Shown: in pieces, positions 19,715 through 28,422 of the stretch
How positions within the stretch are numbered: the first letter of the stretch is position 1
Layout: every line of letters starts with the position of its first letter
DNA from: Thiopseudomonas sp.
GTDB taxonomy: Bacteria > Pseudomonadota > Gammaproteobacteria > Pseudomonadales > Pseudomonadaceae
Reading direction: 5' to 3'
NCBI GenBank assembly: GCA_018384595.1
Contig: JAHAYO010000021.1
Coordinates: 1-56,668, forward strand
Length of the DNA stretch: 56,668 bases
Position numbers and translations under genes: made by a program
The notes under the pieces: model-generated
Databases searched by the model: none
Seen by the model: the letters and a program-made list of their open reading frames with translations, nothing else
Told to the model about the DNA's origin: nothing

Positions 19715-20649
19715 GCACGCAGCACTGGGCCAATAAAAACGAGCGTGGCAGCCTGTTTTGGATGCGCTTGACCCTGCAGCTGACACGGCTATTGGGGCGC
19801 AGGTTGATGGCCCCAGTGCTGTATGGCGTCGTGCTGTATTTTTTTGTGACCGGTCGCAGCGCGCGCGCCAGCATTCGCGAGTATTACAACAATCTGGCGG
19901 ACTTTGCCGGCCAGCCACAGCGCACAGCAGACAACGGGCAGATATTTCGACATTTCATGGCCTTTGCCGACAGCATCCTCGACAAGTTTGATGTGCTGCA
20001 CGGTACGCTGGGGCTGGCCGATCTGGATGTGGATGACCCCCATGGCGTGCGCGGTCAGTCGCACAGCCAGAGCGGGCGTGGCCAGATTCTGGTGGGTGCG
20101 CATCTGGGCAACCTTGAGGTGTGCCGAGCGCTGGCCGATGCCGGCAAAAAGGTGCGTATGAATGTACTGGTGCACACTGCGCATGCCGAAAAAATCAACC
20201 ACCTGCTCAATGAAAGCGGTGCCAGCAACCTCAACCTGATTCAGGTGGCGCAGCTGGATGCGGCCACCATGCTCAAGCTCAGCGAGGGCATCGAGCGTGG
20301 TGAATGGCTGGCAATTGCCGGTGACCGCGTGCCGTTGAATGACCGGCGGCGTAGTCAGGCGAATTTTCTTGGCCAGCCGGCCTGGTTTGCCCAAGGTCCT
20401 TGGTTGCTGGCCGGTTTGCTGGAATGTCCGGTCAATCTGTTTTTTTGCTTAAAAATCAATGGCCGCTACCGTATTTGTCTGGAGCCCTTTGCCGAGCGCA
20501 TCCAGTGGCAGCGCAGCACCCGTGAACAGGTGTTGCAGGAAAGCATCCAGCGTTACGCCAACCGCCTTGAGCAGCGTTGCCTGCAAGCGCCACAGCAATG
20601 GTTTAATTTTCACCCTTTCTGGAATACCGATGAACACCAAGACCCTTGA
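19711..20649 (+). CDS. LpxL/LpxM-family acyltransferase
   Basis: Inner-membrane acyltransferase of 312 residues, similar in layout to the lipid A late acyltransferases. It has an N-terminal hydrophobic segment (LMAPVLYGVVLYFFVTG), the HX4D-type motif GAHLGNLEV, and AGDRVPLNDRR. It probably acylates the polyene or its lipid carrier, by analogy with the ApeJ acyltransferase part. The ATG at 19711 overlaps the GT2 stop by four bases and is preferred over 19693. Confidence 0.88.
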   Translation: MSTQHWANKNERGSLFWMRLTLQLTRLLGRRLMAPVLYGVVLYFFVTGRSARASIREYYNNLADFAGQPQRTADNGQIFRHFMAFADSILDKFDVLHGTLGLADLDVDDPHGVRGQSHSQSGRGQILVGAHLGNLEVCRALADAGKKVRMNVLVHTAHAEKINHLLNESGASNLNLIQVAQLDAATMLKLSEGIERGEWLAIAGDRVPLNDRRRSQANFLGQPAWFAQGPWLLAGLLECPVNLFFCLKINGRYRICLEPFAERIQWQRSTREQVLQESIQRYANRLEQRCLQAPQQWFNFHPFWNTDEHQDP

Positions 20650-22183
20650 AGCCGTCGTTTTTGGCCAACATCCCCTTACTATTGAACAGGTCAACGCCAT
20701 TGCCCGGCGCGCAGCCGATATCCGTCTGCAGGACGACGAGGCTTTTTGTGCCCGCATCCGCAAGGGCGCACAGTTTCTCGACAGCCTGCTGGATCGTGAA
20801 GGGGTGATCTATGGCGTCACCACCGGCTATGGTGATTCATGCGTGGTGTCGGTGCCGTTGGAGCAGGTCGAGGCGCTGCCCAAGGGTTTGTTCACCTTCC
20901 ATGGCTGTGGCATGGGCCAGCATTTTTCTGCAGCGCAAACTCGCATGATTCTGGCTGCCCGCCTGCAATCACTGTGTTTTGGCATGTCTGGCGTGCGCCT
21001 GGAGTTGCTGCAGCGGCTGACGCAATTTTTGCAGGAAGACGTGTTGCCGTTGATTCCCGAGGAAGGTTCGGTGGGTGCCAGCGGTGACCTGACGCCGCTG
21101 TCCTATGTGGCGGCCACGCTGTCTGGTGAGCGTAAGGTGCTGTACCGGGGACAGGTGCGTGATGCGGCCGAGGTGCACAAAAAACTGGGCTGGAAACCAC
21201 TGAAACTGCGTCCGAAAGAAGCGCTGGCGCTGATGAATGGTACGGCGGCGATGACCGGTGTCGCCTGCGAGGTGTATGCCCGTGCCGATTACCTGCTGCA
21301 GCTGGCAACCCGCATTACTGCGCTAAACATGGTGGCGCTGGAAGGCAATACCCGCCATTTTGACGAGACGCTGTTTCTGGCCAAGCCCCATACGGGTCAG
21401 GTGCAGGTGGCTGCTTGGTTGCGTGAAGATCTGGTCGGCATCGAATCACCCGAGTTTTGCCTGAATGGCCTGCACCGTTTGCAGGACCGCTATTCGCTGC
21501 GCTGTGCGCCCCATGTGCTGGGCGTATTGGCCGACAGCCTGCCTTGGCTGCGCACCTTCATCGAAACCGAACTCAACAGCGCCAACGACAACCCGATCAT
21601 TGATGCCGAGCAGGAACGGGTGCTGCACGGCGGTCACTTTTACGGCGGCCATATTGCTTTTGCCATGGACAGCCTGAAAAACCTGATCGCCAACGTGGCC
21701 GATTTGCTCGACCGTCAGCTGGCACTGCTGGTGGATACCCGCTACAACCACGGTCTGCCCAGCAACCTATCCGGTGCGCCGGCTGAGGTGGCGATGATCA
21801 ACCACGGCTTCAAGGCGGTGCAAATTGCGGTCAGTGCCTGGACGGCTGAAGCGCTGAAAAACACCATGCCGGCCAGCGTGTTTTCCCGCTCCACCGAGTG
21901 CCACAACCAAGACAAGGTCAGCATGGGCACCATTGCCGCCCGCGATGCTCGGCGCAATCTGGAGCTGACCGAGCAGGTGGCTGCTGCGGTATTGCTTGCG
22001 GCTAGGCAGGGTGTATGGCTGCGTCAGCAACAGGGTCAGGTCGAAATGGGCGAGGCGCTGGAGGGCATGTTGCTGGCGCTGGCCAATGATTATCCGCCTC
22101 TGACCCATGACCGTGCGCTGGAAGCCGAACTGCGCCAGTGTGTTGAGCAGATTCGTGGGCGAAGCTGGGGGCTGTATGCGTAA
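20630..22183 (+). CDS. MIO-type aromatic amino acid ammonia-lyase
   Basis: A 517-residue HAL/PAL/TAL-family enzyme that eliminates ammonia from an aromatic amino acid to give a cinnamate-type acid. The autocatalytic MIO triad is Ala150-Ser151-Gly152 in GSVGASGDLTPLSYV, and the catalytic Tyr61 is in YGVTTGYGD. The substrate-selecting pair is Phe90-His91 (LFTFHGCGMG); a Ser-His pair is usual in histidine lyases and His-Leu in a known tyrosine lyase, so a simple hutH role is unlikely. No other hut gene is near. Its place between acyltransferase and thioesterase suggests it supplies the aryl starter. Confidence 0.9.
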   Translation: MNTKTLEAVVFGQHPLTIEQVNAIARRAADIRLQDDEAFCARIRKGAQFLDSLLDREGVIYGVTTGYGDSCVVSVPLEQVEALPKGLFTFHGCGMGQHFSAAQTRMILAARLQSLCFGMSGVRLELLQRLTQFLQEDVLPLIPEEGSVGASGDLTPLSYVAATLSGERKVLYRGQVRDAAEVHKKLGWKPLKLRPKEALALMNGTAAMTGVACEVYARADYLLQLATRITALNMVALEGNTRHFDETLFLAKPHTGQVQVAAWLREDLVGIESPEFCLNGLHRLQDRYSLRCAPHVLGVLADSLPWLRTFIETELNSANDNPIIDAEQERVLHGGHFYGGHIAFAMDSLKNLIANVADLLDRQLALLVDTRYNHGLPSNLSGAPAEVAMINHGFKAVQIAVSAWTAEALKNTMPASVFSRSTECHNQDKVSMGTIAARDARRNLELTEQVAAAVLLAARQGVWLRQQQGQVEMGEALEGMLLALANDYPPLTHDRALEAELRQCVEQIRGRSWGLYA

Positions 22184-22607
22184 AAAAGGTGTTTTGCAGG
22201 TCAGTGTCGAGCTGGAGGTGCCGTTTTTTGATGTCGATATGATGAACATCGTTTGGCACGGCCATTATGTGAAGTATTTCGAGGTGGCGCGTTGCGCCCT
22301 ACTCGACAAAATTGGTCACAATTACAATAAGATGCGTGAATGTGGCTATGGCTGGCCGGTGGTGGATTTGCAGTTGCGCTATGTGCTGCCGGCCGAGTTT
22401 GGCCAGAAAATCACCGTGACTGCCGATCTGGTGGAGTGGCAGGAGCGGCTAAAAATCAATTACCTGATTACTGACAGCGCCAGCGGCGCACGGCTGACCC
22501 GCGGCTCCACCGTGCAGGTGGCGGTACGCATAGCTGACCGTGAAATGCAGTTTGTCGCCCCGCCAGAATTTCGGCAGGCGGTCGAGGCAGCGGTCGCGCG
22601 GCAATGA
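22176..22607 (+). CDS. Hotdog acyl-CoA/ACP thioesterase (4HBT family, ApeK-like)
   Basis: Thioesterase of 143 residues. The catalytic aspartate is in FFDVDMMNIVWHGHYVKYFE, the classic 4-hydroxybenzoyl-CoA thioesterase signature. It probably releases or edits an aryl or polyene thioester. The ATG at 22176 overlaps the lyase stop by eight bases; the alternative at 22107 would add 23 codons inside the upstream gene. Confidence 0.9.
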   Translation: MRKKGVLQVSVELEVPFFDVDMMNIVWHGHYVKYFEVARCALLDKIGHNYNKMRECGYGWPVVDLQLRYVLPAEFGQKITVTADLVEWQERLKINYLITDSASGARLTRGSTVQVAVRIADREMQFVAPPEFRQAVEAAVARQ

Positions 22608-22636
22608 GGTCAACCCTGTCATCAGGGCCAACGCTT

Positions 22637-22715
22637 GTCATCCTGAGCGAAGTCGCAGGATCTAGTGGCTATTTACATGGATTCTGCGACTCCACTGCGT
22701 TACGCGCAGAATGAC
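22637..22715. repeat. Dispersed palindromic repeat, paired copies
   Basis: Two related units in inverted orientation, starting GTCATCCTGAGCGAAGTCGC (22637 on) and ending TACGCGCAGAATGAC (22715). The second arm is the reverse complement of the element at 36444-36480, with a few changes. It lies in the gap between the thioesterase and the LolA-like gene and could form a long hairpin. Copies of such short repeats occur in many genomes; function here is unknown. Confidence 0.75.
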
Positions 22716-22762
22716 GGGGTTTCGGCATGGTAGGAATTCGCTTTGGTGGTAGGCATTTGGCA

Positions 22763-23371
22763 ATGAAAAAACAACTCAGCATGTTGCTTCAGTATGCGCT
22801 GGCCAGTTTGTGGTTGGTATCAGCGGGGGCGCTGGCCTTTGATGAAGACCAGTTGGCGCAGCAGCTGGCGCAGGATCAGGTGTTGCGTGGCGATTTTGTG
22901 CAAGAAAAACATTTGCGCGGCTTGCCGCAGCCCTTGCGCAGCCATGGCCGTTTTGTACTGGCGGCGGACGGTTTGCTGTGGGATTTGGACAAGCCGCTGC
23001 CGCGCAAGTATCGCATCAGCTCGCAAGGCGTGGCGTTACTGCAAGATGGCGATTGGCAACTGCAGGGCAAACAGGATGCCGCAGCTCGTCAGAGCCGGCT
23101 TTTTTTATCAGTGTTGCAGGGCGATCAACAGGGCTTGCGCGAAGAATTTGACCTGCAGCTGCAGGGCGATGAGGACGACTGGTTGCTGAGCCTGTTGCCG
23201 AAAAGCCTGTTGTTAAAACAGATTTTTCAGCGTATCGACGTACAGGGTGGCACGCATGTGCGCAGCATTGAATTACTGGAAAGCCAAGGTGACCGCACCC
23301 TGATGCAGATGCATAACATCAGCCCAGATACTGCACTGAATAGCGATGAACAGGCCGCTTTTGCCCAGTGA
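22763..23371 (+). CDS. Outer-membrane lipoprotein carrier-like protein (LolA family, ApeL-like)
   Basis: A 202-residue periplasmic protein. The signal peptide MKKQLSMLLQYALASLWLVS, ending ALA near residue 25, is followed by a LolA-like sheet that starts QLAQDQVLRGDFVQEKHLRG, with GRFVLAADGLLWDLDKPLPRK. It probably binds the lipophilic pigment or an intermediate and hands it on. The ATG at 22763 gives a standard signal peptide, unlike 22727. Confidence 0.88.
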   Translation: MKKQLSMLLQYALASLWLVSAGALAFDEDQLAQQLAQDQVLRGDFVQEKHLRGLPQPLRSHGRFVLAADGLLWDLDKPLPRKYRISSQGVALLQDGDWQLQGKQDAAARQSRLFLSVLQGDQQGLREEFDLQLQGDEDDWLLSLLPKSLLLKQIFQRIDVQGGTHVRSIELLESQGDRTLMQMHNISPDTALNSDEQAAFAQ

Positions 23372-25661
23372 AGGACGGCTATTTGCCGTCTTTATGCTGC
23401 TATTGGTGGCGCTGCTGGCGCTCAGTCTGTGGCAGTGGCGCAACGGTGCGCCGTTGACGGCCAGCCTGTTGGATATTTTGCCGCATGAGCCAGACAACAG
23501 CCTGATTGAACATGCGCGCCAGCAAAATCAGCAGGCGCTGGACCGTGAAGTCATTCTGCTGATCCGCCATCCGCAGGCGGCCAGCCGGTTGGATGACTGG
23601 GCGGAGCAGCTTAAGCAAAGCGGTCATTTTTCTAAGGTGCAAGGGCGCATAGATACCGATCTGGCAGCCTTGGCGGCTGATTTGTTAGCGGCGCGCAGTA
23701 GTCTGGCACCAGTGGAATTGCGCCAGCAGCTAGCAAACAACCCACAGGCTTATTTCTCCCACCGTGCCGCTCAGCTGCTTGATCCGCTGGGCGGTTTTTC
23801 GCTGGTCAGTGCGCAACAGGACTGGCTGGGACTGATTCCTAGCATCCAGCAGCAGCTGCAGGGTAATAGCCCGGTCAGCGCCGATCTGGATGGCCGTTTG
23901 CAGGTGGAGCAGAACGGCCAGCGCTGGTATTTGCTGCGTTTGCTGAGCCATGAAGGCGGTTTTTCCGGCAAAGGCGCACTGGCGGCGGCTGCCCGTATCG
24001 AGCGGCTGGCGCAGCATATTCAGGCCGAAGATGGTCAGCTTTTGGCCAGCGGCAGTTTGCTGTTTGCCGCCCGTGCGCAGCAACAGGCTGAAACGGAAAT
24101 TGGCTGGCTCGGTGGCGTGTCCGTGCTGGGCTCGTTGCTGCTGATTGTGGGCCTGTTTCGCCGTTTGAGCAGTTTGCTAGCGGTGTTGCCGGCGCTGTTT
24201 GGGCTGTGGTTGGGGGTAACGGCCTGCATTGCCGTGTTTGGCCAAATTCATGTGTTGACGCTGGTGCTGGGCGTCAGCCTGATTGGCGTCACCATCGACT
24301 TCCCCATGCATTACCTGTCCAAGGGCTGGGTGATGCAGCCTTGGCATGCCATGACCGTACTGCGTGCCACCTTGCCCGGCCTGACCCTAGGCGTGTTGGC
24401 CAACCTGATCGGCTATAGCGCATTGGCCTTTACGCCCTTTGTTGCCCTGACCCAGGTGGCAGTGTTTTCGGTGGCCGGTTTGCTTGGGGCTTACCTGTGC
24501 ACCCTGACCGCCCTGCCTTGGCTGTTGCGCCACAGCCGTAGCTTACAGCCCTGGCCGGTGCCACTGTGCTGGATGCAGCGGTTGCTGGAGTGGCATGGTC
24601 GCCTGCTGACGCGCATCAACAACCGCCTGCTGTTGCTGGCGGTAACCGCTTTTGCGCTGGGCGGCCTGTTACAGATCAAGCAGCACGATGATTTGCGCCA
24701 GTGGGTTGTGCCGGATGCGCAGTTGCTGGAGCAGGCACGGCGGATTGGCGAGCTGACCGGCCAGCAGCCGACCAGCCAGTTTTTTCTGGTGCAGGGGGCG
24801 GATGAAGCGCAACTGCTGGAGCGACTGTTTGCGCTGGAGCGGCAGCTGGAGCAACAGGTTTTGGCGGGTGTGTTGCAGGGGTACCAGTCGCTGGGCCAGT
24901 TGCTGGCGGGGCGTTACGGCGACCCTTCCCTGCAGACGGCACTGGCGGCCTTACAAGCGGATGATTTTGCGCCGCTGCTGGAGCTGGGCGTGCCGGAAGC
25001 ATTGATTCGTGACGAGTTGCAGCAGCTGCAACAACAACCACAGCAGGGTTTGGACAGCCTGCTACACAGCCGTTTGGGCGAGCCATGGCGGATGCTGTGG
25101 CTGGGTGAGCATGAAGGTGCATGGGTGAGCATGGTGCGCTTGCAAGGGTTGCATGACAGCACTGTGCTGGCGGCGCTGGCTGATCCGGCCGCCGGTGTGC
25201 TGTGGGTGGATCAGCCGGCGCGGCTGAATCAGCTGTTCGCCAGTACCCAGCGCCATGCACTGTGGGCCAAGGTGCTGGCCAGTGGTGTGATTTTTGTTTT
25301 GCTGGCGGTGTTTTTGGGCTGGCGCGCAGCGCTGCGCACCCTGACGGTATCGCTGGCCGCTGCCCTGCTGGCGGCGGCAACCCTTGGCTGGTTGGGGCAG
25401 CCGCTAACCCTATTCAGTATTTTTGGCTTGTTGTTGGTGACGGCCATTGGCGTGGATTACGCCATCATCATGTACGAGGGGGTCGGCGGTGCCGCCACCA
25501 GTTTGCTGGGGGCTTTTTTGGCGGCGGTAACCACTTGGCTGTCGTTTGGCTTGCTGGCGTTGTCGGCAACACCGGCGGTCAGCAGCTTCGGGTTGGCGGT
25601 CAGTTTGGGCTTGGTGTTTTGTTTTCTGCTGGCACCCTGGGCTAGGCGTAATCGGGCATGA
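23346..25661 (+). CDS. MMPL/RND-family exporter (ApeM-like)
   Basis: A 771-residue inner-membrane transporter with about 12 hydrophobic helices in two halves. Each half is preceded by a large periplasmic domain, and a typical segment is GVSLIGVTIDFPMHYLSK with the conserved D in a membrane helix. Related proteins export lipids or pigments, and in APE clusters this one is expected to move the polyene. It starts 26 bases inside the LolA-like gene and ends four bases into the next. Confidence 0.9.
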   Translation: MNRPLLPSEGRLFAVFMLLLVALLALSLWQWRNGAPLTASLLDILPHEPDNSLIEHARQQNQQALDREVILLIRHPQAASRLDDWAEQLKQSGHFSKVQGRIDTDLAALAADLLAARSSLAPVELRQQLANNPQAYFSHRAAQLLDPLGGFSLVSAQQDWLGLIPSIQQQLQGNSPVSADLDGRLQVEQNGQRWYLLRLLSHEGGFSGKGALAAAARIERLAQHIQAEDGQLLASGSLLFAARAQQQAETEIGWLGGVSVLGSLLLIVGLFRRLSSLLAVLPALFGLWLGVTACIAVFGQIHVLTLVLGVSLIGVTIDFPMHYLSKGWVMQPWHAMTVLRATLPGLTLGVLANLIGYSALAFTPFVALTQVAVFSVAGLLGAYLCTLTALPWLLRHSRSLQPWPVPLCWMQRLLEWHGRLLTRINNRLLLLAVTAFALGGLLQIKQHDDLRQWVVPDAQLLEQARRIGELTGQQPTSQFFLVQGADEAQLLERLFALERQLEQQVLAGVLQGYQSLGQLLAGRYGDPSLQTALAALQADDFAPLLELGVPEALIRDELQQLQQQPQQGLDSLLHSRLGEPWRMLWLGEHEGAWVSMVRLQGLHDSTVLAALADPAAGVLWVDQPARLNQLFASTQRHALWAKVLASGVIFVLLAVFLGWRAALRTLTVSLAAALLAAATLGWLGQPLTLFSIFGLLLVTAIGVDYAIIMYEGVGGAATSLLGAFLAAVTTWLSFGLLALSATPAVSSFGLAVSLGLVFCFLLAPWARRNRA

Positions 25662-26758
25662 TTGCGGGCGGCTGGTTGCTGCTGTTGGCCGGTTTTGCGC
25701 TGGTGACTCGGGTGTGCCGGCGGCTGGGGTCGATGCCCATTCTATGGCAGTTGTTGCTGGCGTTGGCGTTACCGCTGCTGTCACTCACCGAGTTGCAACC
25801 GGCTGCCCTATTGCAGCCTCGCTGGGTGCAAGGGCTGTACAGCCTGTGTTTTGCGTGGGTGATGGGGGCCATTCTGGCGGATATTGCCGACAGCCGGCTG
25901 AGTCTGAATAGCTTAAAAATTGCCTTGCCCAGCTTTGTCGTGCCCTTTGTGTGCGGGGTGCTGTGCGCCAGCTGGCTGCTGGTTGGCAGCAGTGCAAGCA
26001 GCCGCATGGCCATTGGTTTTTTGTTTGCGCTGACCGCCATTCCGGTGTTGTTTTTGTATTTGCAGTCGATCCGTTATCCGCTGCAGGACATGGCCGATTT
26101 ACTGCAGGCAGCCATTTTGATCGACATCCTATGCTGGGGTCTGTTTGCGCTGGTACAGCCGGGGCCGGCTTGGCAGATGTTGCTGCTACCGCTGGCATTG
26201 GGCAGCTTGCCGCTGCTGTTGTACGCGCTTAAGCTGCGTCATCAAACGGCACTCAGCGTGCTGTTTTTTGTGCTGTTTGCCGTGCTGCAAGTGCTGGATT
26301 TCAATGCGTTGCTGTTTGGTGTTTGTTATGCGCTGATGATGGCACGGTTGGGGTTGCGTATCCGCGTGCCGTTACCAGCCGTCTGCTGGAGCTGGGTGCA
26401 ATGGTACCTGTGCGTGCCGGTATTGCTGGCCTTTGGTGGGCTGCAGATTGATATGCGCGCCCTAGACTGGCAACAGGCCAGCCTAGGGTTGCCGGTATTT
26501 TTGTTAGCGCCGGTGCTGGCCAAGCTGGCCGGTAACTGGCTGGGGCTGGGCTGGGCGTGGCCGCACAAAAGCCGGTCAGTGCGCTGGCAGGCCAGTGTGC
26601 TGCTGAATATTCGCGGCCTAACGGAAGTGGTGTTTTTGAATGTACTGCTGGCGCAGAGTTTGATCAGCAGTCTGCTGTATTGTGTATTTTTGTTGATGAG
26701 CGTGACGGCAACCCTGCTGCCGGCACTGCTGGGAATCCGCTTGATCAAGACGAGGTGA
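25658..26758 (+). CDS. Sodium/hydrogen-exchanger-like membrane protein (CPA2-type)
   Basis: A 366-residue protein with about 10-12 hydrophobic segments. FALTAIPVLFLYL, then LIDILCWGLFALV, resemble the TAfPVLarIL...vDDvlaW block of CPA2 antiporters, with one of the two aspartates replaced by Ile. LNIRGLTEVVFLNVLL near the C-terminus resembles NtRGLmELivLNiG. It overlaps the exporter gene by four bases, and the next gene starts six bases after it, so it is in the cluster's operon. Role here is unknown. Confidence 0.78.
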   Translation: MIAGGWLLLLAGFALVTRVCRRLGSMPILWQLLLALALPLLSLTELQPAALLQPRWVQGLYSLCFAWVMGAILADIADSRLSLNSLKIALPSFVVPFVCGVLCASWLLVGSSASSRMAIGFLFALTAIPVLFLYLQSIRYPLQDMADLLQAAILIDILCWGLFALVQPGPAWQMLLLPLALGSLPLLLYALKLRHQTALSVLFFVLFAVLQVLDFNALLFGVCYALMMARLGLRIRVPLPAVCWSWVQWYLCVPVLLAFGGLQIDMRALDWQQASLGLPVFLLAPVLAKLAGNWLGLGWAWPHKSRSVRWQASVLLNIRGLTEVVFLNVLLAQSLISSLLYCVFLLMSVTATLLPALLGIRLIKTR

Positions 26759-26763
26759 GCCTG

Positions 26764-28017
26764 ATGGCAAACGAACAGCTGGCAGTTGAACAACAAAAGG
26801 TAGTGGTCATTGGCGCGGGGCCGTCTGGCAGCATTGCTGCGGCCATTTTGCGGCGCAAGGGTCATCAGGTGCTGGTGTTGGAGCGCCAGCAGTTTCCGCG
26901 CTTTGTGATTGGCGAAAGCCTATTGTCGCACTGCATCGACTTTATCGAGGAAGCCGGCATGCTGGAGGCGGTGCGCAATGCGGGCCTGCAGGTTAAGCAC
27001 GGCGCGGCCTTTGGCTGGGGCGAGCGCTACACCGAATTTGATTTTCGTGACACCTTTACCCCAGGTGCCGGCAGCACCTATCAGGTACGCCGCGCCAGCT
27101 TTGACAAGCTGTTGGCCGATCAGGCCGAAGCGCAGGGCGTGGAGATCCGCTACCAAGAAGAAATCATCGCCGTGGATAACAGTGGCGAGCAGCCACTGTT
27201 GACCGTGCGCCGGCTGACCGATGGCCACTGCTACCAGATCCGTGCCACCTTTATGCTGGACGCCAGCGGCTATGGCCGCGTGCTGCCGCGCATGTTGGAC
27301 TTAGAGCTGCCGTCCTCGCTGCCGGTGCGCAAGGCGGTGTTTTCCCATGTGCGCGATAACATCGACGACCCGCTGTTCAACCGCGAAAAAATCCTGATTA
27401 GCACCCACCCCGAGATGCGCGATGTCTGGTACTGGAGCATTCCGTTTAGCGACGGCTACTGTTCGCTGGGCGTGGTCGGGCTGGAAGAGCGTTTTGCCGG
27501 TCGCCCTGAAGACTTGGAAACCTGCCTGAAAGAATTTGTCAGCGAAGCGCCCAACCTCAAGCGTATTTTTAAAAATGCGGTCTGGGATCAGCCGTTTCGC
27601 ACCTTGGGCGGTTATTCGGCCAACGTTAAAAGCCTGCATGGCAAGGGTTTTGCCCTGCTGGGCAATGCCGCCGAGTTTCTGGACCCGGTGTTTTCGTCCG
27701 GCGTGACCATCGCCATGCGTTCGTCGAGCCTGGCTGCCAACCTGCTGGACCGCCAGCTGCGTGGTGAATCAGTGGACTGGGAGCAGGAATTTGCCGTGCC
27801 GTTGAAAAAAGGCGTGGAAACCTTCCGTACTTACGTCGAGGGCTGGTACGACACCAGCTTCCAAGACGTGATTTATTACAAAAATCCGCAGCCCGAGGTC
27901 AAGCGCATGGTGTGCTCAATCCTAGCGGGCTATGCCTGGGACGAAAACAACCCCTATGTGGCCGACTCGCGCCGCCGCTTGGCCGTGCTGGCTGAGCTGT
28001 GCCGTAGCAATGGCTAG
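26764..28017 (+). CDS. FAD-dependent halogenase-like flavoprotein
   Basis: A 417-residue FAD protein. N-terminal VIGAGPSGSIAAAILRRKGH binds FAD, and FVIGESLL follows. It has the halogenase markers WYWSIP (residues 222-227, WxWxIP) and FLDPVFSSG (305-313, the FxxPxxSxG motif). Lys78 in QVKHGAAFGWG matches the lysine-Gly-Ala block where phenolic halogenases have the catalytic lysine. A geranylgeranyl-reductase-like oxidoreductase remains possible. Bromination or chlorination of the aryl end would fit xanthomonadin-type pigments. The ATG at 26764 is chosen over upstream codons because it starts just before the FAD motif. Confidence 0.82.
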   Translation: MANEQLAVEQQKVVVIGAGPSGSIAAAILRRKGHQVLVLERQQFPRFVIGESLLSHCIDFIEEAGMLEAVRNAGLQVKHGAAFGWGERYTEFDFRDTFTPGAGSTYQVRRASFDKLLADQAEAQGVEIRYQEEIIAVDNSGEQPLLTVRRLTDGHCYQIRATFMLDASGYGRVLPRMLDLELPSSLPVRKAVFSHVRDNIDDPLFNREKILISTHPEMRDVWYWSIPFSDGYCSLGVVGLEERFAGRPEDLETCLKEFVSEAPNLKRIFKNAVWDQPFRTLGGYSANVKSLHGKGFALLGNAAEFLDPVFSSGVTIAMRSSSLAANLLDRQLRGESVDWEQEFAVPLKKGVETFRTYVEGWYDTSFQDVIYYKNPQPEVKRMVCSILAGYAWDENNPYVADSRRRLAVLAELCRSNG

Positions 28018-28420
28018 ATACTGTGCTCTGTGGCTGCTGCTGGTATTGCTGGCGGCCTGTGCCCGCCAGCCGGTGTTGCCGGCGGATGTGCTGCAACAGC
28101 ACTGGCACTGGCCGTTGCCGCAACAGCTATGGTTGCAGATAACAACGCCACAGCAGCCGGCGCAGGATTATTTGCTGGTATTGCAGGATGAAAACGGCCT
28201 GTTGCGCGCTTCGCTGTTTGATCCGGCTGGCATGCCGGTGGCGCGCAAACAGCTGCGTAACGGCCGCTGGCGCAATGAAGGGCTGTTGCCACCCCATGCC
28301 GAGGCAGAACATTGGCTAACAGCGGTGGTGCAGCGGCTGACCGGTGAGGCTAAACCGAGCCTGCCGCTGCGGTTGCCAATGGATAATGGCAGCAGACTGC
28401 AGCTTGCACCCCTGGAGTAA
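28010..28420 (+). CDS. APE-cluster lipoprotein, DUF3261-like (ApeN-like)
   Basis: A 136-residue lipoprotein with the signal peptide MARYCALWLLLVLLAAC and a lipobox cysteine at 17. Later residues include QDYLLVLQDENGLLRASLFDPAGMPV, a beta-rich pattern. DUF3261-type lipoproteins are recurrent in APE operons and are probably outer-membrane partners of the export step, which is inference. The ATG at 28010 overlaps the flavoprotein gene by eight bases. Confidence 0.82.
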   Translation: MARYCALWLLLVLLAACARQPVLPADVLQQHWHWPLPQQLWLQITTPQQPAQDYLLVLQDENGLLRASLFDPAGMPVARKQLRNGRWRNEGLLPPHAEAEHWLTAVVQRLTGEAKPSLPLRLPMDNGSRLQLAPLE

Positions 28421-28422
28421 TG

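Noticed and set aside
20630-22183. Reading the ammonia-lyase as hutH for histidine use
   Set aside because: No hutU/hutI neighbours, different selectivity residues, and the gene is in an APE operon.
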